NCBI RefSeq assembly: GCF_965638725.1
Contig: NC_134949.1
Location: forward strand, 55,022,151-55,086,150
Source of the DNA: Aptenodytes patagonicus
Taxonomy: Eukaryota; Chordata; Aves; Sphenisciformes; Spheniscidae
Direction of reading: 5' to 3'
Length of the DNA: 64,000 nt
A program made the position numbers and the translations under genes. Numbering within the stretch: the first letter of the stretch is position 1; each line of letters opens with the position of its first letter. Below the pieces are notes generated by a model. It had not been told where the DNA came from. It did not search any database and saw only the letters and a list, made by a program, of their open reading frames with translations. Positions 12,380-26,034 of this stretch are shown piece after piece.

Positions 12380-13220
12380 GGACGGGACGGTCACTTCGTT
12401 CATTTTGCTTGGGACCACTCTGAACCCCCCAGGAGAAAGAAGGTTGTGGGTGGGAAGGAGGGAAGAAAAACATCTAGACTGGGGTCTTCTTCAGAACACC
12501 AAGGCAATAATTATCCCACTTGTTGAGCTTGCATTAGCTTTCTTCCTTTCATCAAAAATCTTTCTCTTCAGTCGTCTTTTGTGGTATTTTGAGCTTCACC
12601 AGAAATGGCTGAGAAGACTCTGTCTTACCTCCTTCCATTTGAATCCCCAGGACACAATAGGTGAAAAAATTGTTATTCCTCTCAAGAAAATCAATGTATA
12701 TCCTAGAAACATGACAAGATATTTTGTCGTCTTCTGCAAAATGCATGAAGATTATAGAAGGAGAATGTCACAACATGTGTAAGTGTGATGGATCTGATCC
12801 TGGGATACTCACTGGGAAGAAGGCAGAACGGCTGCCTCCTGGTACAATGACTAGGAAAGTTCAGTATTTTCAAGTAGAATAGTCACCCTAAATATGTGCC
12901 AATGTAGGATCATTTTGCAAGGATAGAAGTGTGGAAATACTGTTACATAGCCAGAAATCAGTTTCTGGTACACTTTTCTGATTATTCTGTCACAAAACTT
13001 GCCTGTACAGCAACAACAGATAAATCCCCAAAGGTGTGTTTGAGGAGTCCTTTTATAGATGAGCCCTTCCATTTATATGCTGCATTCAATGACTGCCTGT
13101 AAAAAGTAACTTGGAAAGCTCTTGTTATTTTTGTTACAATTGGTTTCTGGTGAAACTGAATATACCCAAGCAGAACAAAAACATTCCTCTCTGATGCTTT
13201 AGTATTTATACTTGAAACTA
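12380..13220 (+). other. Probable 3' UTR of the osteocalcin-like Gla gene
   Basis: The sequence after the stop codon contains no AATAAA up to the CR1 insertion at about 13221. The open frame at 12366-12782 overlaps the last coding codons in another frame and has no protein family character. The first canonical signal on this strand is beyond the CR1 copy, at 14032-14037. Confidence 0.4.
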
Positions 13221-13979
13221 GAATCATAGAATCATTGAGGTTGGAAAAGACCTCCAAGATCATCGAGTCCAACCATCGACCCAACACCACCATGCCCACT
13301 AAACCATGTCCCTAAGTGCCTCATCTACTCGTCTTTTAAATACCTCCAGGGATGGGCACTCAACCACTTCCCTGGGCAGCCTGTTCCAATGTTTCACCAC
13401 TCTTCCAGTAAAGAAATTTTTCCTCACGTCCAATCTAAACCTCCCCTGGCGCAACTTGAGGCCATTTCCTCTCGTCCTATCGCTAGTTACTTGGGAGAAG
13501 AGACCGACACCCACCTTGCTACAACCTCCTTTCAGGTAGTTGTAGAGAGCGATGAGGTCTCCCCTCAGCCTCCTTTTCTCCAGGCTAAACAACCCCAGTT
13601 CCCTCAGCCGCTCCTCATAAGACTTGTTCTCCAGACCCCTCACCAGCCTCGGTGCCCTTCTCTGCACACGCTCCAGCACCTCAATGTCCTTCTTGTAGTG
13701 AGGGGCCCAAAACTGAACACAGTATTCGAGGTGCGGCCTCACCAGTGCCGAGTACAGGGGCACGATCACTTCCCTAGTGCTGCTGGCCACACTAGTTCTG
13801 ATACAGGCCAGGATGCCATTGGCCTTCTTGGCCGCCTGGGCACACTGCCGGCTCATGTTCAGCCGGCTGTCGACCAACACCCCCAGGTCCTTTTCCGACA
13901 GGCAGCTTTCCAGCCACTCTTCCCCAAGCCTGTAGCGCTGCATGGGGTTGTTAATACAATATCTATGAATCATAGAATC
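13221..13979 (-). mobile_element. CR1 LINE, 3' fragment with open ORF2 C-terminus
   Basis: Read on the minus strand this is the last ~760 bases of a CR1 retrotransposon. An uninterrupted 224-codon frame (13299-13973) encodes the end of ORF2 after the reverse transcriptase core, with CR1 landmarks such as [46 protein letters not shown] and [11 protein letters not shown]. It ends at about 13221 with the CR1 3' end (TCTATGATTCTA-type repeats read on the minus strand). The 5' part, including the endonuclease and most of the reverse transcriptase, is missing, the usual 5' truncation. The open frame suggests a fairly young copy. Confidence 0.93.
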
Positions 13980-16135
13980 ACATAGAAGTGTCTAAACAGC
14001 TCCAAAAAAAGCAAACAAACAAACAAAAAGCAATAAACTTTATGAAATAAAAAGAAAATTTGTTCAAGGATGGATTGAAGTTGGGTCAGCATTTGGTTTA
14101 TTCAAGGCAGCTTGTATCTCTCTCATAGATATATATATATATATAAAAAGTGTGTGTATTTATATAATATCCTCTTCCCTCTGCACTACTTCATCTGTTC
14201 CCTTGTATGAATATTACACCTTAGCAACTTTCTGCACAACCTCCCTTGATGTTATCTGTCAGCTTTCCTTCCCTGAGAGGTAGATGGCAGATCCCATCTT
14301 GAAGGACAGGGACTGATGACCCTCAGGACACTCTCTCTGGTTGCGTGTAGGCTGGTGCAGCCATTCCCAGCTGCTGACTGCAATAAATACTGCTTATGTA
14401 AAACAGGTTGGTGTGCTGTTTCTCTCTGTTCCTCTGCACAACCTTTGTCTGTGGTTAGGGATGCCCAGAAGATAAAGCCTGCTCCTATGAACCCTGAAGA
14501 GCAGGATCCAGGCGCGTGAGGCTTCCTTCTCTCCTCCTGTGCCCCAGTGTGAATCAGAAGTGACTACATCGAAATCCAGGTCACGATCCTGGTACACCGT
14601 GACAGTGAGGGAGAGGAGGGCCAGGCTTTGCCCAATTCACCATCTACCAAGTTCAGCATTTCTCTGAAAGACCTTGCCCTGAAGTAAGGACACGGGATAA
14701 GTCCACAGAGATGGCTGCCAGTGTGAGTGTGAACATCTCTTGTTTGGCAAGCTGCTATGACTTGCACTAGCTTATGCTGACCTTGGCCGAGGATAAAACA
14801 GCTAATAAGTACCTCTGCTTGTCTTGGTCAAACACCTGGGACTGGTTCCTCTATTGGCATAAACAGACGGGGCTTCACTGCTCACAGCAAAATTCTCCTC
14901 TGAACGCCATCTAGTAAAAATGAACAAAGTGTGCATTGAAAGCAGTGAAAATTTTGCTGGGAAAAACTCTAGAGAGATTAGTGAAATCCTAATATCTGCT
15001 GTACTAACAAGTTAGGGGTTTTGCTGTTGTTGTATGGTTTTGTTTGCTAAAAAAGAAAATCAAGCTTCCTGTCTATATTTGCATCATTCTGTTAGTTCTG
15101 TATTTTTCTCTCCCTTTCAGTAAACGTTTTTTCTGGAAAGTTACACACAAAGGCCTTGATCATGTCATCTGCTCCGTGTCACCAGAACTCTATATGGGCT
15201 GAAGTCATTACGGCCTTTGGGGAGCTGAGTGCACAAATCAGATTACAAATTTACTGCTGGAATGGAGCTCGATTTTCACCTGACCAATGCAGCTTTAAGT
15301 ACCACTACAAATCCTCTGCTGCCATCTTATGGCCATTGTATTTATCGCCATGCGATAAATCGTACGCTACGTTGCTTTTGAAGCATTTGGAAATGTAAAT
15401 CCAGTGGGCTTTCTTCCTCATTCATTTCATACTACAACATACATTAAGAGGCCAGAAGGGAAAAATAGGCAAGGGATATAATCTGCAACTGGATTATATG
15501 CAACTGAATTGACATTCTAGTGGGGCTGTTTATCCTGATTGTCAAGTTCCTGCTGGAGCCTGTCACAGTTTAGCTCCTTTTTATCTCTACATGAACAGGA
15601 GAGGAGATGCTTCTGAATAAATTCACAACCCCTTCTCTGGACTTACTTTTTGTAGTCGAAGAACTGCTTTCTGAAATCAAGGCCAAGATAATAGAACAAT
15701 TCCAAGAAGGAGAAGTAGATAGGCTGCATTTATCACTTTGCACCATTCTTTGTGTCACCATCTCGTATCACCAGTGGCTACAGACACTGTCAGCAGCATC
15801 ATCTGGTGCAGTGTTATAGATCACTTTGAAAGCAACCCAGTATGAGACCTTTATATCATCTCTCACCTTATTTCAGTAATATTTGGCAAATGCTCTCTGT
15901 CCACAGAATCCAAGCAGCTGCACAAATGTCTCTTTTCTCAGGGAATCACACCATGTCTGCAGGTGCCCTCCTCACCCAGCCTATCACTAGCAGGCAATGG
16001 AAAATGGATTTCACTTCTCTGTAGTCAGAATGAGGCCCTGACTCCTCCTTTTGGCTCTTTTTCTGTGCAGAAGAGTTATCAGAGGCCATGGGGCTTCGCA
16101 GGTGAGTAACTCACTGCTGTTATTTGGAAGGGTGA
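13980..16135. other. Intergenic region, no gene seen
   Basis: It holds a canonical AATAAA at 14032-14037 and a short (AT)n run near 14129-14145. The open frames here show no conserved features. Confidence 0.5.
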
Positions 16136-16336
16136 CTGGAAAGAGTGGTTAAACATTGGAACAGGCTGCCCAGGGAAGTGGTTGAGTCACCATCCCTGGA
16201 AGTATTTAAAAGATATGTAGATCAGGTGCTTAGGGACATGGTTTAGTGGGCATGGTGGTGTTGGGATGACGGTTGGACTCGATGATCTTAGAGGTCTTTT
16301 CCAACCTTAATGATTCTATGATTCTATTCTATGAAA
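16136..16336 (+). mobile_element. CR1 LINE, short 3' terminal fragment
   Basis: About 200 bases carry the CR1 3' end on the plus strand: the codons for the [10 protein letters not shown] region (here eroded), the 'ggtgttggg...ttggactcgatgatcttagaggtcttttccaacctt' type end, and terminal ATTCTATG repeats at about 16312-16335. It is strongly 5' truncated and is close in sequence to the copies at 47.5 kb and 13.2 kb. Confidence 0.92.
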
Positions 16337-17025
16337 GCAGCTACTAGAGAGGGCTTAGTCTCAGTATAGAATCTGTATTTACGCACTCATTTCAAGTGTA
16401 CCCAATATAAACAGTTCAACAAGGTGCCACTCTGCAGTGGTGTAAGGATAAGATTGGCAGCACGTTATTAGAAACCAGGGGGAGCTAAGGAGGAGAAGGA
16501 CAGTTACGTTATCTGTGCTTCCAGATGGGATCCCAACCTACCCTGCATTTCTGTGTTGGCTTTATCAGAGCTCTGCACTTCTTTAAAAGGCCGTTTTAAG
16601 CTCTTGACCAGGGAGTGCTCTCCACCTCATCCTGACACATCGCTCCTCAGGAGAGAACTGCCTTAGGCTTCTCCAAGCCAGAGTTTTCTTCCTTTTTGCA
16701 AGAACACCACCACCAGATACCTTGGAATTAAGAGAACTATCAAGGTGAAGAACATCTACACCAGCTGGAGTTGGCGCAATCAGTTCCTTCCTTATGGATT
16801 GTGGGCACACTTCTACCAGTAAATTGTCTGTTTGGTTTGATTAACAACCTCTGAATTGCTGTAAGAATCTGTTGAATGATCTTTGGTTGAAGAATCGTCA
16901 CCAAAACCTGAGTGCAAATTATAAACTGCAGAATTTTCCAGTTCAAGAAAAAAGGGAAAGAAACAGATGTAAATGACCTCTGCTTGAGCTGAATGTTCTT
17001 TACAGTGTCTTGGGTGGACTCTAGG
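16337..17025. other. Upstream region of ART4
   Basis: No gene is seen. An in-frame ATG at 16993 lies 33 bases upstream of the preferred ART4 start, so this segment contains the ART4 5' UTR and presumably its promoter. I see no clear TATA box. Confidence 0.4.
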
Positions 17026-19992
17026 ATGCCAGTGCTGCTGGCCAGCCTTTTGTTGCTGATCTCCTTGCAAAGGCTGGTAAGAGGGGATAAACATTGTTCT
17101 TTATTTGAAATGGTGAAATTGCTCATCCTACTAAAAGAAACTTTTTTTTTGTTTTTGTTTTTTTCATTTGAAACATGTTCTTTAAGGGGCTCTGGGTTCA
17201 GCTTAAACTCTTCTGCTTTCAGTTGCTCTGTTCCATTTCTTACTTGTCCTAATTCCTTTTAACTACTTGGTTGGAAATTTCCTCTCCTTTGGGGCCAGAT
17301 GGTTTTCCAGGGTGTCTTTGTGGGTAGTTCTCGTGGAATTGTTCCTCTTATTTTCCAGCCTGTCTTAGTTGAGGCTCTGACAAAAGCAGTGTGTTGTTGG
17401 ATAGGACAGTGACAATATTGCTCTATTATTTGTGACTGCCTTTTAGCTTTCTCTCAAAGCAATTCTGGTATCATGGAGAAAGAAACTGAATCCCTGTATA
17501 GTTTATGGGCCAGTATAACTTCAGAGGCTAATAAAGGTATCAATTTAGTTATGTGTCTAGGTTGAATATTTGAGATGGAGTGAATATCTACTTGTAGAAT
17601 TCAACTAACTATCAACTGACTACAATACTTGACTAGTCTACTAGGAGATCAAAAAGCAAAAAGAACAATGTCATAACTCACACCATTTCTTAGGTCTTAT
17701 TACACAAGGTTTTTATTAATTAGAAATGCTAGAAACAGATAATTAATGTGCCATTTCATAGACAGGATATATTAGAAGTTATTTTCCTGTTATAGCACCC
17801 ATTTGTGTAAATCCTTACTCCTGTGTTTAATATTTATTTACATGACAAGTCCAGCTGGCCTCACTAAGGCAAACTGGGTGAATGAAAGTTTTGGCACAGT
17901 GCTACTATATTATACTACTGAACATCATTCTCTGGAGCCAAAACATGTCCAAGAGGTATGACAAGACAGGAAGAAGAAATTCACCCCTAAGATGTGTTCA
18001 GGCTGCACTGCCCCAAGCACATTGTTTTACTTATTCTTTCTCTCTTCAAAACCACTTACTAATCATGAGCAGAATATTGAAATAAATGGACCATAGGTCT
18101 GTCCTGCAGGCTCTATACCCTCACCCTCTAAAAGGCAAACTCTTCTGAAGTTTTTAATCCACATAAAATAAGAATTCCGGCATCCTGGCTGGCATTTGTC
18201 TGAGGTGGGGCTTGCACAATAACCTCAGGTTGCTCAGGAAGGTCTTGTCAAAGATGCCTACCTGCTGTGCTTGCTCTGCCAATAATGACAAAGAAGCAAG
18301 AAGCCAGTAGGTAAAAACCTGGCTTGCATCCATAGAGATACACAAAAAGTTCACTCTTCTGATGCTTTTATGAACACTTCGTTTGCTTTTATGTTGCAGG
18401 CTGTATCCCACCTCATGATGGATATGGCTCTGCATTCCTTTGATGACCAGTATTTGGGGTGCAGAGAGCAGGTGATGGAAGAACTCGAGCGAGGAGACTA
18501 TTTCGAAAAGGAAATAGCTGCTAACAAGGACTATTTGAGTCTCTGGAAGAAGGCTCAGGAGGCTTTGTTGAAGAGCCCTGTAGGTCTCCTGAGGGAGATG
18601 CAAGAGAGCCATGCCATAGTCCTCATGGCTTACACCATGAACTCTTCTCTCCACTCTCAGCTGAACTGGGCCACATCTACAGCAGGAAGCTCTCCAGAGC
18701 ACTACAGACACAACTTCAGTTTCAAATATTTTCACTTTTACCTAACGACTGCTATCCAGATAATGAAGCAATGGCAGAGCAGCAAGGAGAGCATGGGCAA
18801 ACATAAGTGCTACCGGGTGCACAGGGGTGTAAAAAACTTATATATTGAGGCCATGGTAGGCAGCAGGGTGAGATTTGGCCGTTTCACCTCCACCTCCCGC
18901 CTCTTGAATGAAGCCCAGAAGTTTGGGAATGAAACTTTGTTCACAGTGACCACCTGCCTGGGAGCAGCTGTGCAAGGCTTTTCTTACTATACATCGGAGA
19001 AGGAAGTCCTCATTCCCCCTTATGAGATATTCTTTGTCAAAAGCTTCTTTCGGACACAGCACGGTAACCGGCTGCATCTGCATTCTGTGGGGAACTACAG
19101 CAAGTACCACTGCCAGCTCGTGAAAGGTATTGTATATAGCCCTTCATGCAGGGGGGACATAGGACAGTCCAGTCTCAAGTACCCCAAGCAGCCCTCACCA
19201 GCTGCACCTACACGGGACCACACTCAAGGCCAAATCTGTAGCTTGCCCACTGTGTTCACCTATGAGAGCCACATGACCCAGTTTTAATCTGTTTGTCATG
19301 AAACCTGGGAGTACCCCACAGCTCACTAAAGATGAATCTACCTGATACACAGCAGGTCTCAGGGTTCTTTGCAGCCTCCATTTATCCCATCTGCCATTGC
19401 AAGAATGTCATAGGACACAAGCATTTGGGTCCCCAGCATTCCTACTGCAAGGGCAGTTGAGATCTGCAGGCAGCTTGAATTCAGATATTTATTCTGGTGG
19501 CTTGCAAGGCTGCTACACTTCAAGCCTCAAGACAAAACTGTTGCTGCTTTAGTCGTGTTCTCTCTCCTGTGGCAGAAGGGAGGAAAGGTATCCTTTGGCA
19601 AATGTCCTGGTTTTGGCTGGGATAGAGTTAATTTGCTTCCTAGTAGCTGGTACAGTGCTCTGTTTTGGATTTAGGATGAGAATAATGTTGATAACACAGC
19701 AATGTTTTAGTTGTTGCTAAGTAGTGCTTACACTAGTCAAGGACTTTTCAGCTCCCCATGCTCTACCGACTGAGAAGGCTGGAGGGGCACAAGAAGCTGG
19801 GAGGGGGCACAGCCAGGACAGCTGACCCAAACTGGCCAAAGGGACATTCCATACCATGTGACGTCATGCTCAGTATATAAACTGGGGGGAGTTAGCCTGG
19901 GGGGGTGTGACTGCTGCTCAGGAACTGGCTGGGCATCGGTTGGTGGGTGGTGAGCAACTGCATTGTGCATCACTTATTCTATATATTCTTTT

Positions 19993-20024
<32 letters not shown>

Positions 20025-23000
20025 TATTATTATTATTTTCCCTTCCTTTTCTGTCCTATTAAACTGTCTTTATCTCAACCCACAAATTTTACTTTTTTTT
20101 TCCTCTCCAATTCTCTCCCCCATCCCCCTGGGAGTGTGGGGGAAGTGAGCAAACAGTTGTATGGTGTTTAGCTGCCTGCCGGGTTAAACCACAACAGTCC
20201 TTTGGGCGCCCAATGTGGGGCATGAAGGGTTGAGATAACAACAGATCTGACCAGAGCGTGTTAAGGCAAATTTGTTATAAGCATTCATCATATTGGTTTA
20301 ACAGTCGCTGGTCACAATGTTGATTAATTTACTCTCCAAGTTGTCGTGCTTGGTCTCAAAGTTGTGTTATGTAACACCTTACTTGCTGTATATGTTCCCT
20401 GTTGTGCTATCACCTCTGGGAGCTGGATCAAGGATATAATTTTGCTGCACTGTGTAACACTACTGGTTTATGATGTGATAAAATATTTGGTCATGAGACT
20501 AATTTTTGTACTTGTACTTCTGTATTTGTACTCAGCATTGCTGTCATCTCCATACCTCGGGAGCCATTTTTCGGAAACTATTAATAATTACACCTTTTAC
20601 CTTTTCTCCTCGGGGAACCAATCTATGGGGGAGACGGGGGGGGACACTTTCCCCCACTCCTTCACCTTCCCTTTCTCCTTCAGGCTAGTTACAACAGCTC
20701 TTGAGAATTTTGAATATCCTTGGGATGTTCAAACCAGCACAGTCCTGTTGCTGTGTCTCCTGAAAGTGGTTCAGGTCTTGTTTAAGGTTAAACAATGATT
20801 TAAGAATACCATCCAGAGATCAACCCTGGCAACAGGCACTGTGGCTACTCCAACCCCTGCGACAGGCACTGTGGCTGAACCAGAGAACCAACCCGTGCTG
20901 GTATCAGTCGCCCCTCTACACAAGAAGAAATACGCAAGAAAATCAACTCATTTAGTAAGGGATGAAGATGAACCAGTGCCATCACGAGAACAGGAGGAGG
21001 AAGAGGCAGAACCCATAAATGAGATGGTAACCACCTGATCTCGATCCCTGAGTGAGCTGCGAGGTATGTGAAAAGATTTCAGTCATCATCCAGGCGAGCA
21101 TGTTGTCACCTGGCTGCTCCAATGCTGGGATAACAGGGCCAGTAGGCTGGAATGAGAGGGTAGGGAAGCCAAGCAGCTGGGATCCCTTTCTAGGGAAGGG
21201 GGCATTGACAAAGCGATTAGAAAAGGGGCACAAGTCCTCAGCCTCTGCAGGCGACTCCTGTCAGGCGTGAAGGAAAGGTATCCCTTCAAGGAAGATGTTA
21301 TATGTCACCCAGGCAAGTGGATCACCATGGAGAGACGTATCCAGTACCTGAGGGAATTAGCTGTGCTGGAGGTGATTTATGATGACCTGAACAATGAACA
21401 GTTATCCAAAGATCCAGATGAAGTCAAGTGATCACAACCCACGTGGTGGAAGTTTGTAAGGAGCGCACCATTGTCATATGCCAACTCATTGGCAGTAATG
21501 ACTTGGAAAGACGGAGAGGAACAAACAGTGAATGAATTGGCTGGCCAACTCCAGCAATACGAAGAAAGTCTCTCTTCCTCCCTACAGGCCTGCATCTCAG
21601 CTGTGGAGAACCTGTCCTGGAAGGTTCAGCAACTCGAAGAGGATATGTCCTACTCCCCACCTGCACGGTCCAGTATCTCAGCCATTAGGAGTAAGCGTCC
21701 CTCTGCTCAAGAGAGAGGATATAGTGGGTACACACCATCGGCCACCCTGTGGTTCTACCTACATGACCACAGAGAGGACACGAGGAAGTGGGATGGAAAA
21801 TCCACCTCGACCCTAGAGGCACGGGTATGTGAGTTGCAAGGAAAAACAATCACAAAAGGGGGTTCTTCCAGGAAAATTGCTGCTCCAGTTTCCAGTGAGC
21901 AGTTCCCCAGACAGAGTAGAAGAGCTGATCTTACTCCTGATCTTAATGAAGGGACTTCTGACTTGTATTTACAAGAAGTGAGTAGTGAATACTATCACCA
22001 GGACTAGAGGGGCCCTGCCTCCAGCCAGGGGGAGGAAAGGGACAACCAGGTTTACTGGGCTGTGTGGATTCGATGGCCTGGCACATCAGACCCACAGAAG
22101 TATACGGCTCTAGTAGACACCGGTGCACAGTGTACCCTAATGCCATCAAGCTATATAGGGGCAGAACCCATCTGTATTTCTGGAGTGACAGGAGGATCCC
22201 AACACCTAACTGTATTGAAGGCTGAAGTGAGCCTAACTGGGAATGAGTGGCAAAAGCACCCCATTGTGACTAGCCCAGTGGCTCCACACATCCTTGGCAT
22301 AGACTGCCTCAGGAAAGGGTATTTCAAGGACCCAAAAGGGTACCGGTGGGCTTTTGGTATAGCTGCCTCGGAGATGGAAGAAATTAAACAGCTATCTACA
22401 TTGCCCGGTCTCTCAAAGGACCCTTCTATTGTGGGGTTGCTGAAGGTCGAAGAACAACAGGTGCTGATCACCACCACAACGGTGCACTGGCAGCAATATC
22501 GCACAAACCGAGACTCCCTGATTCCTATCCATAAGCTGATTCATCGACTGGAGAGCCAAGGAGTGATCAACAAGACTCGCTCACCCTTTAACAGTCCCAG
22601 CTGGCCAATGTGAAAGTCTAATGGAGAGTGGAGACTGACAGTAGACTATTGTGGCCTGAATGAAGTCACACTGCTGCTGAGTGCTGCTGTGCCGGACATG
22701 CTAGAACTTCAATAGGAACTGGAGTCAAAGGCAGCCAAGTGGTATGCCACAATTTATATCGCTAATGCATTTTTCTCAATCCCTTTGGCAGCAGAGTGCA
22801 GGCCACAGTTTGCTTTCACTTGAAGGGGCGTCCAGTACACCTGGAATCAACTGCCCCGGGGGTGGAAACACAGCCCTACCATTTGCCATGGACTGATCCA
22901 GACTGCACTGGAACAGGGTGAGGCTCCAGACCATCTGCAATACATTGATGACATTGTCATATGGGGCAACACAGCAGAAGAGGTTTCTGAGAAAGGGAAG

Positions 23001-25996
23001 AAAATAGCCCAAATCCTTCTGAAGGCCAGTTTTGCCATAAAACAAAGTAAGGTCAAGGGACCTGCACAGGAGATCCAGTTTTTAGGAATAAAATGGCAAG
23101 AAGGATGTAATCAGATCCTAATGGATGTGATCAACAAAATAACAGCCATGTCTCCACCAACTAGCAAAAAGGAAACACAAACTTTCTTAGGTGTTGTGGG
23201 TTTTTGGAGAATGCATGTTCCAAATTACTGTTTGATTGTAAGCCCTCTCTACCAAGTGACCCAGAAGAAGAACGATTTCAAATGGGGCCCTGAGCAACGA
23301 CAAGCCTTTGAACAAATTAAAGAGGGGATAGTTCATGCAGTAGCCCTTGGGCCAGTCCGGGCAGGACAAGATGTAAAAAATGTGCTCTACATCGCAGCCA
23401 GGGAGAATGGCCCTACCTAGAGTCTCTGGCAGAAAACACCAGGGGAGACTCAAGGTTGACCCCTAGGGTTTTGGGGTCGGGGATACAGAGGATCCGAGGC
23501 CCACTATACTCCAACTGAAAAAGAGATATTGGCAGCATATGAAGGGGTTTGAGCTGCTTCGGAAGTGATTGGCACTGAAGCACAGCTCCTCCTGGCACCC
23601 CGACTGCCACTGCTGTGCTGGATGTTCAAAGGGTGGGTCCCCTGTACACATCATGCAACTGATGCTACGTGGAGTAAGTGGGTCGCACTGATCACGCAAT
23701 GGACTCAAATAGGAAACCCCAGTCACCCAGGAATTTTGGAAACGATCATGGACTGGCCAGAAAGCAAAGATTTTGGAATATCACCAGAGGAGGAGGTGAC
23801 ACGTGCTGAAGAGGCCCCACTGTGTAATAAACTACCAGAAAATGAGAAACAATATGCCCTGTTCACTGATGGGTCCTGTCGTATTGTAGGAAAGCATCAG
23901 AGGTGGAAGGCTGCTGTACAGACTTCTCTCCGACAAGTCACAGAAACTGCTGAAGGAGAAGGTGAATTGAGTCAGTTTGCAGAGGTGAAAGCCATCCAGC
24001 TGGCTTTAGATATTGCTGAACAAGAAAAGTGGCCAGTACTTTATCTCTATACTGACTCATGGATGGTGGCAAATGCCCTGTGGGGGTGGTTGCAGCAATG
24101 GAAGCAGAGTAACTGGCAGCACAGAGGCAAACCCCTCTGGGCTGCTGCATTGTGGCAAGATATTGCTGCCCAGGTAGCAAACCTGGTTGTAAAAGTACGT
24201 CATGTAGATGCTCACGTACCCAAGAGTCGGGCCAGTGAAGAACATCAAAACAACCAGCAGGTGGATCAGGCTGCTAAGATTGAAGTGGCTCAGGTGCATC
24301 TGGACTGGCAACATAAGGGTGAATTATATATAGCTTGGTGGGCCCATGACACTTCAGGCCATCAAGGAAGAGATGCAACATATAGATGGGGTTGTGATCA
24401 AGGGGTAGACTTGTCTATGGACACTATTGTGCAGGTTATCCATGAATGTGAAACATGTGCTGCAATCAAGCAAGCCAAGCGGTTAAAGCCCCTCTGGTAT
24501 GGAGGATGATGGCTGAAATATAAATATGGGGAGGCCTGGCAGATCGATTATATCACACTCCCACAAACCTGCCAAGACAAGCGCCATGTGCTTACAGTGG
24601 TGGAGGCAACCACTGGATGGCTGGAAACATATCCCGTGCCCCATGCCACCTCCCGGAACACTATCCTGGGCCTTGAAAAGCAAGTCCTATGACGACATGG
24701 CACCCCAGAAATAACTGAGTCAGACAACAGGACTCATTTCCGAAACAACCTCATAGACACCTGGGCCAAAGAGCACGGCATTGAGTGGGCATATCACATC
24801 CCCTATTATGCACCAGCCTCCGGGAAAATTCAGTGATACAATGGACTGTTAAAGACTACACTGAGAGCAATGGGTGGTGGGACGTTCAAACATTGGGACA
24901 GACATTTAGCAAAAGTCACCTGGTTAGTCAACACTAGGGGATCTGCCAATCGAGCTGGCCCTGCCCAGTCAAAACTTTTACGTACTGTAGAAGGGGATAA
25001 AGTCCCTGTAGTGCACGCAAAAAATATGCTGGGGAAGACAGTCAGGGTTATTCCTGCCTTCGGCAAAGGCAAACCCATCCGTGGGATTGCTTTTGCTCAA
25101 GGACCTGGGTGCACTTGGTGGGTGATGCGGAAGAATGGGGAAGTCCAATGTGTACCTCAAAGAGATTTGATTTTGGGTGAGAATAACCAATGAATTAAAT
25201 TGCATTATGTTAATTACTATGTAATACTGTATATCATCACTTTTGTGGTGGCTATATGCCATATCAACAGTATTACAGTAAGAATCACCCAGATTAATGA
25301 AGAATGAACTTTGATGAAACCGAGAAAAGTGCAGCGGTGATGGGACCAAAACTGGCTTCAGCATGCAAAAATCCAACACCACACACCATCTCTCCTGCCC
25401 TGAAGGACTGTTATGACAGATGGAATCCAAAGTCATGGATTAAATAAACTCAACAAACTTTTTATAGGGATGGCCCATAGACTAAGGGAATGGTATCACG
25501 GCGTATATATCAAAAGACAGGAAAAGTGGTGCTGATTAATTGGAATGTATTGGAAAGTGTGGGGACCTGGGCATGACATAGATGGTGTAGAATAAGGGGT
25601 GGATACTGTACTGGTTTTGGCTGGGATAGAGTTAATTTGCTTCCTAGTAGCTGGTACAGTGCTCTGTTTTGGATTTAGGATGAGAATAATGTTGATAACA
25701 CAGCAATGTTTTAGTTGTTGCTAAGTAGTGCTTACACTAGTCAAGGACTTTTCAGCTCCCCATGCTCTACCGACTGAGAAGGCTGGAGGGGCACAAGAAG
25801 CTGGGAGGGGGCACAGCCAGGACAGCTGACCCAAACTGGCCAAAGGGACATTCCATACCATGTGACGTCATGCTCAGTATATAAACTGGGGGGAGTTAGC
25901 CTGGGGGGGTGTGACTGCTGCTCAGGAACTGGCTGGGCATCGGTTGGTGGGTGGTGAGCAACTGCATTGTGCATCACTTATTCTATATATTCTTTT

Positions 25997-26034
<38 letters not shown>

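Noticed and set aside
13389-13985. A 198-codon plus-strand frame
   Set aside because: It is the antisense shadow of the CR1 ORF2 fragment.
19947-20171. Histidine- and isoleucine-rich open frames in both LTRs (also 25951-26190)
   Set aside because: They are translations of the (ATC)n/(ATT)n microsatellite inside the LTRs, not proteins.
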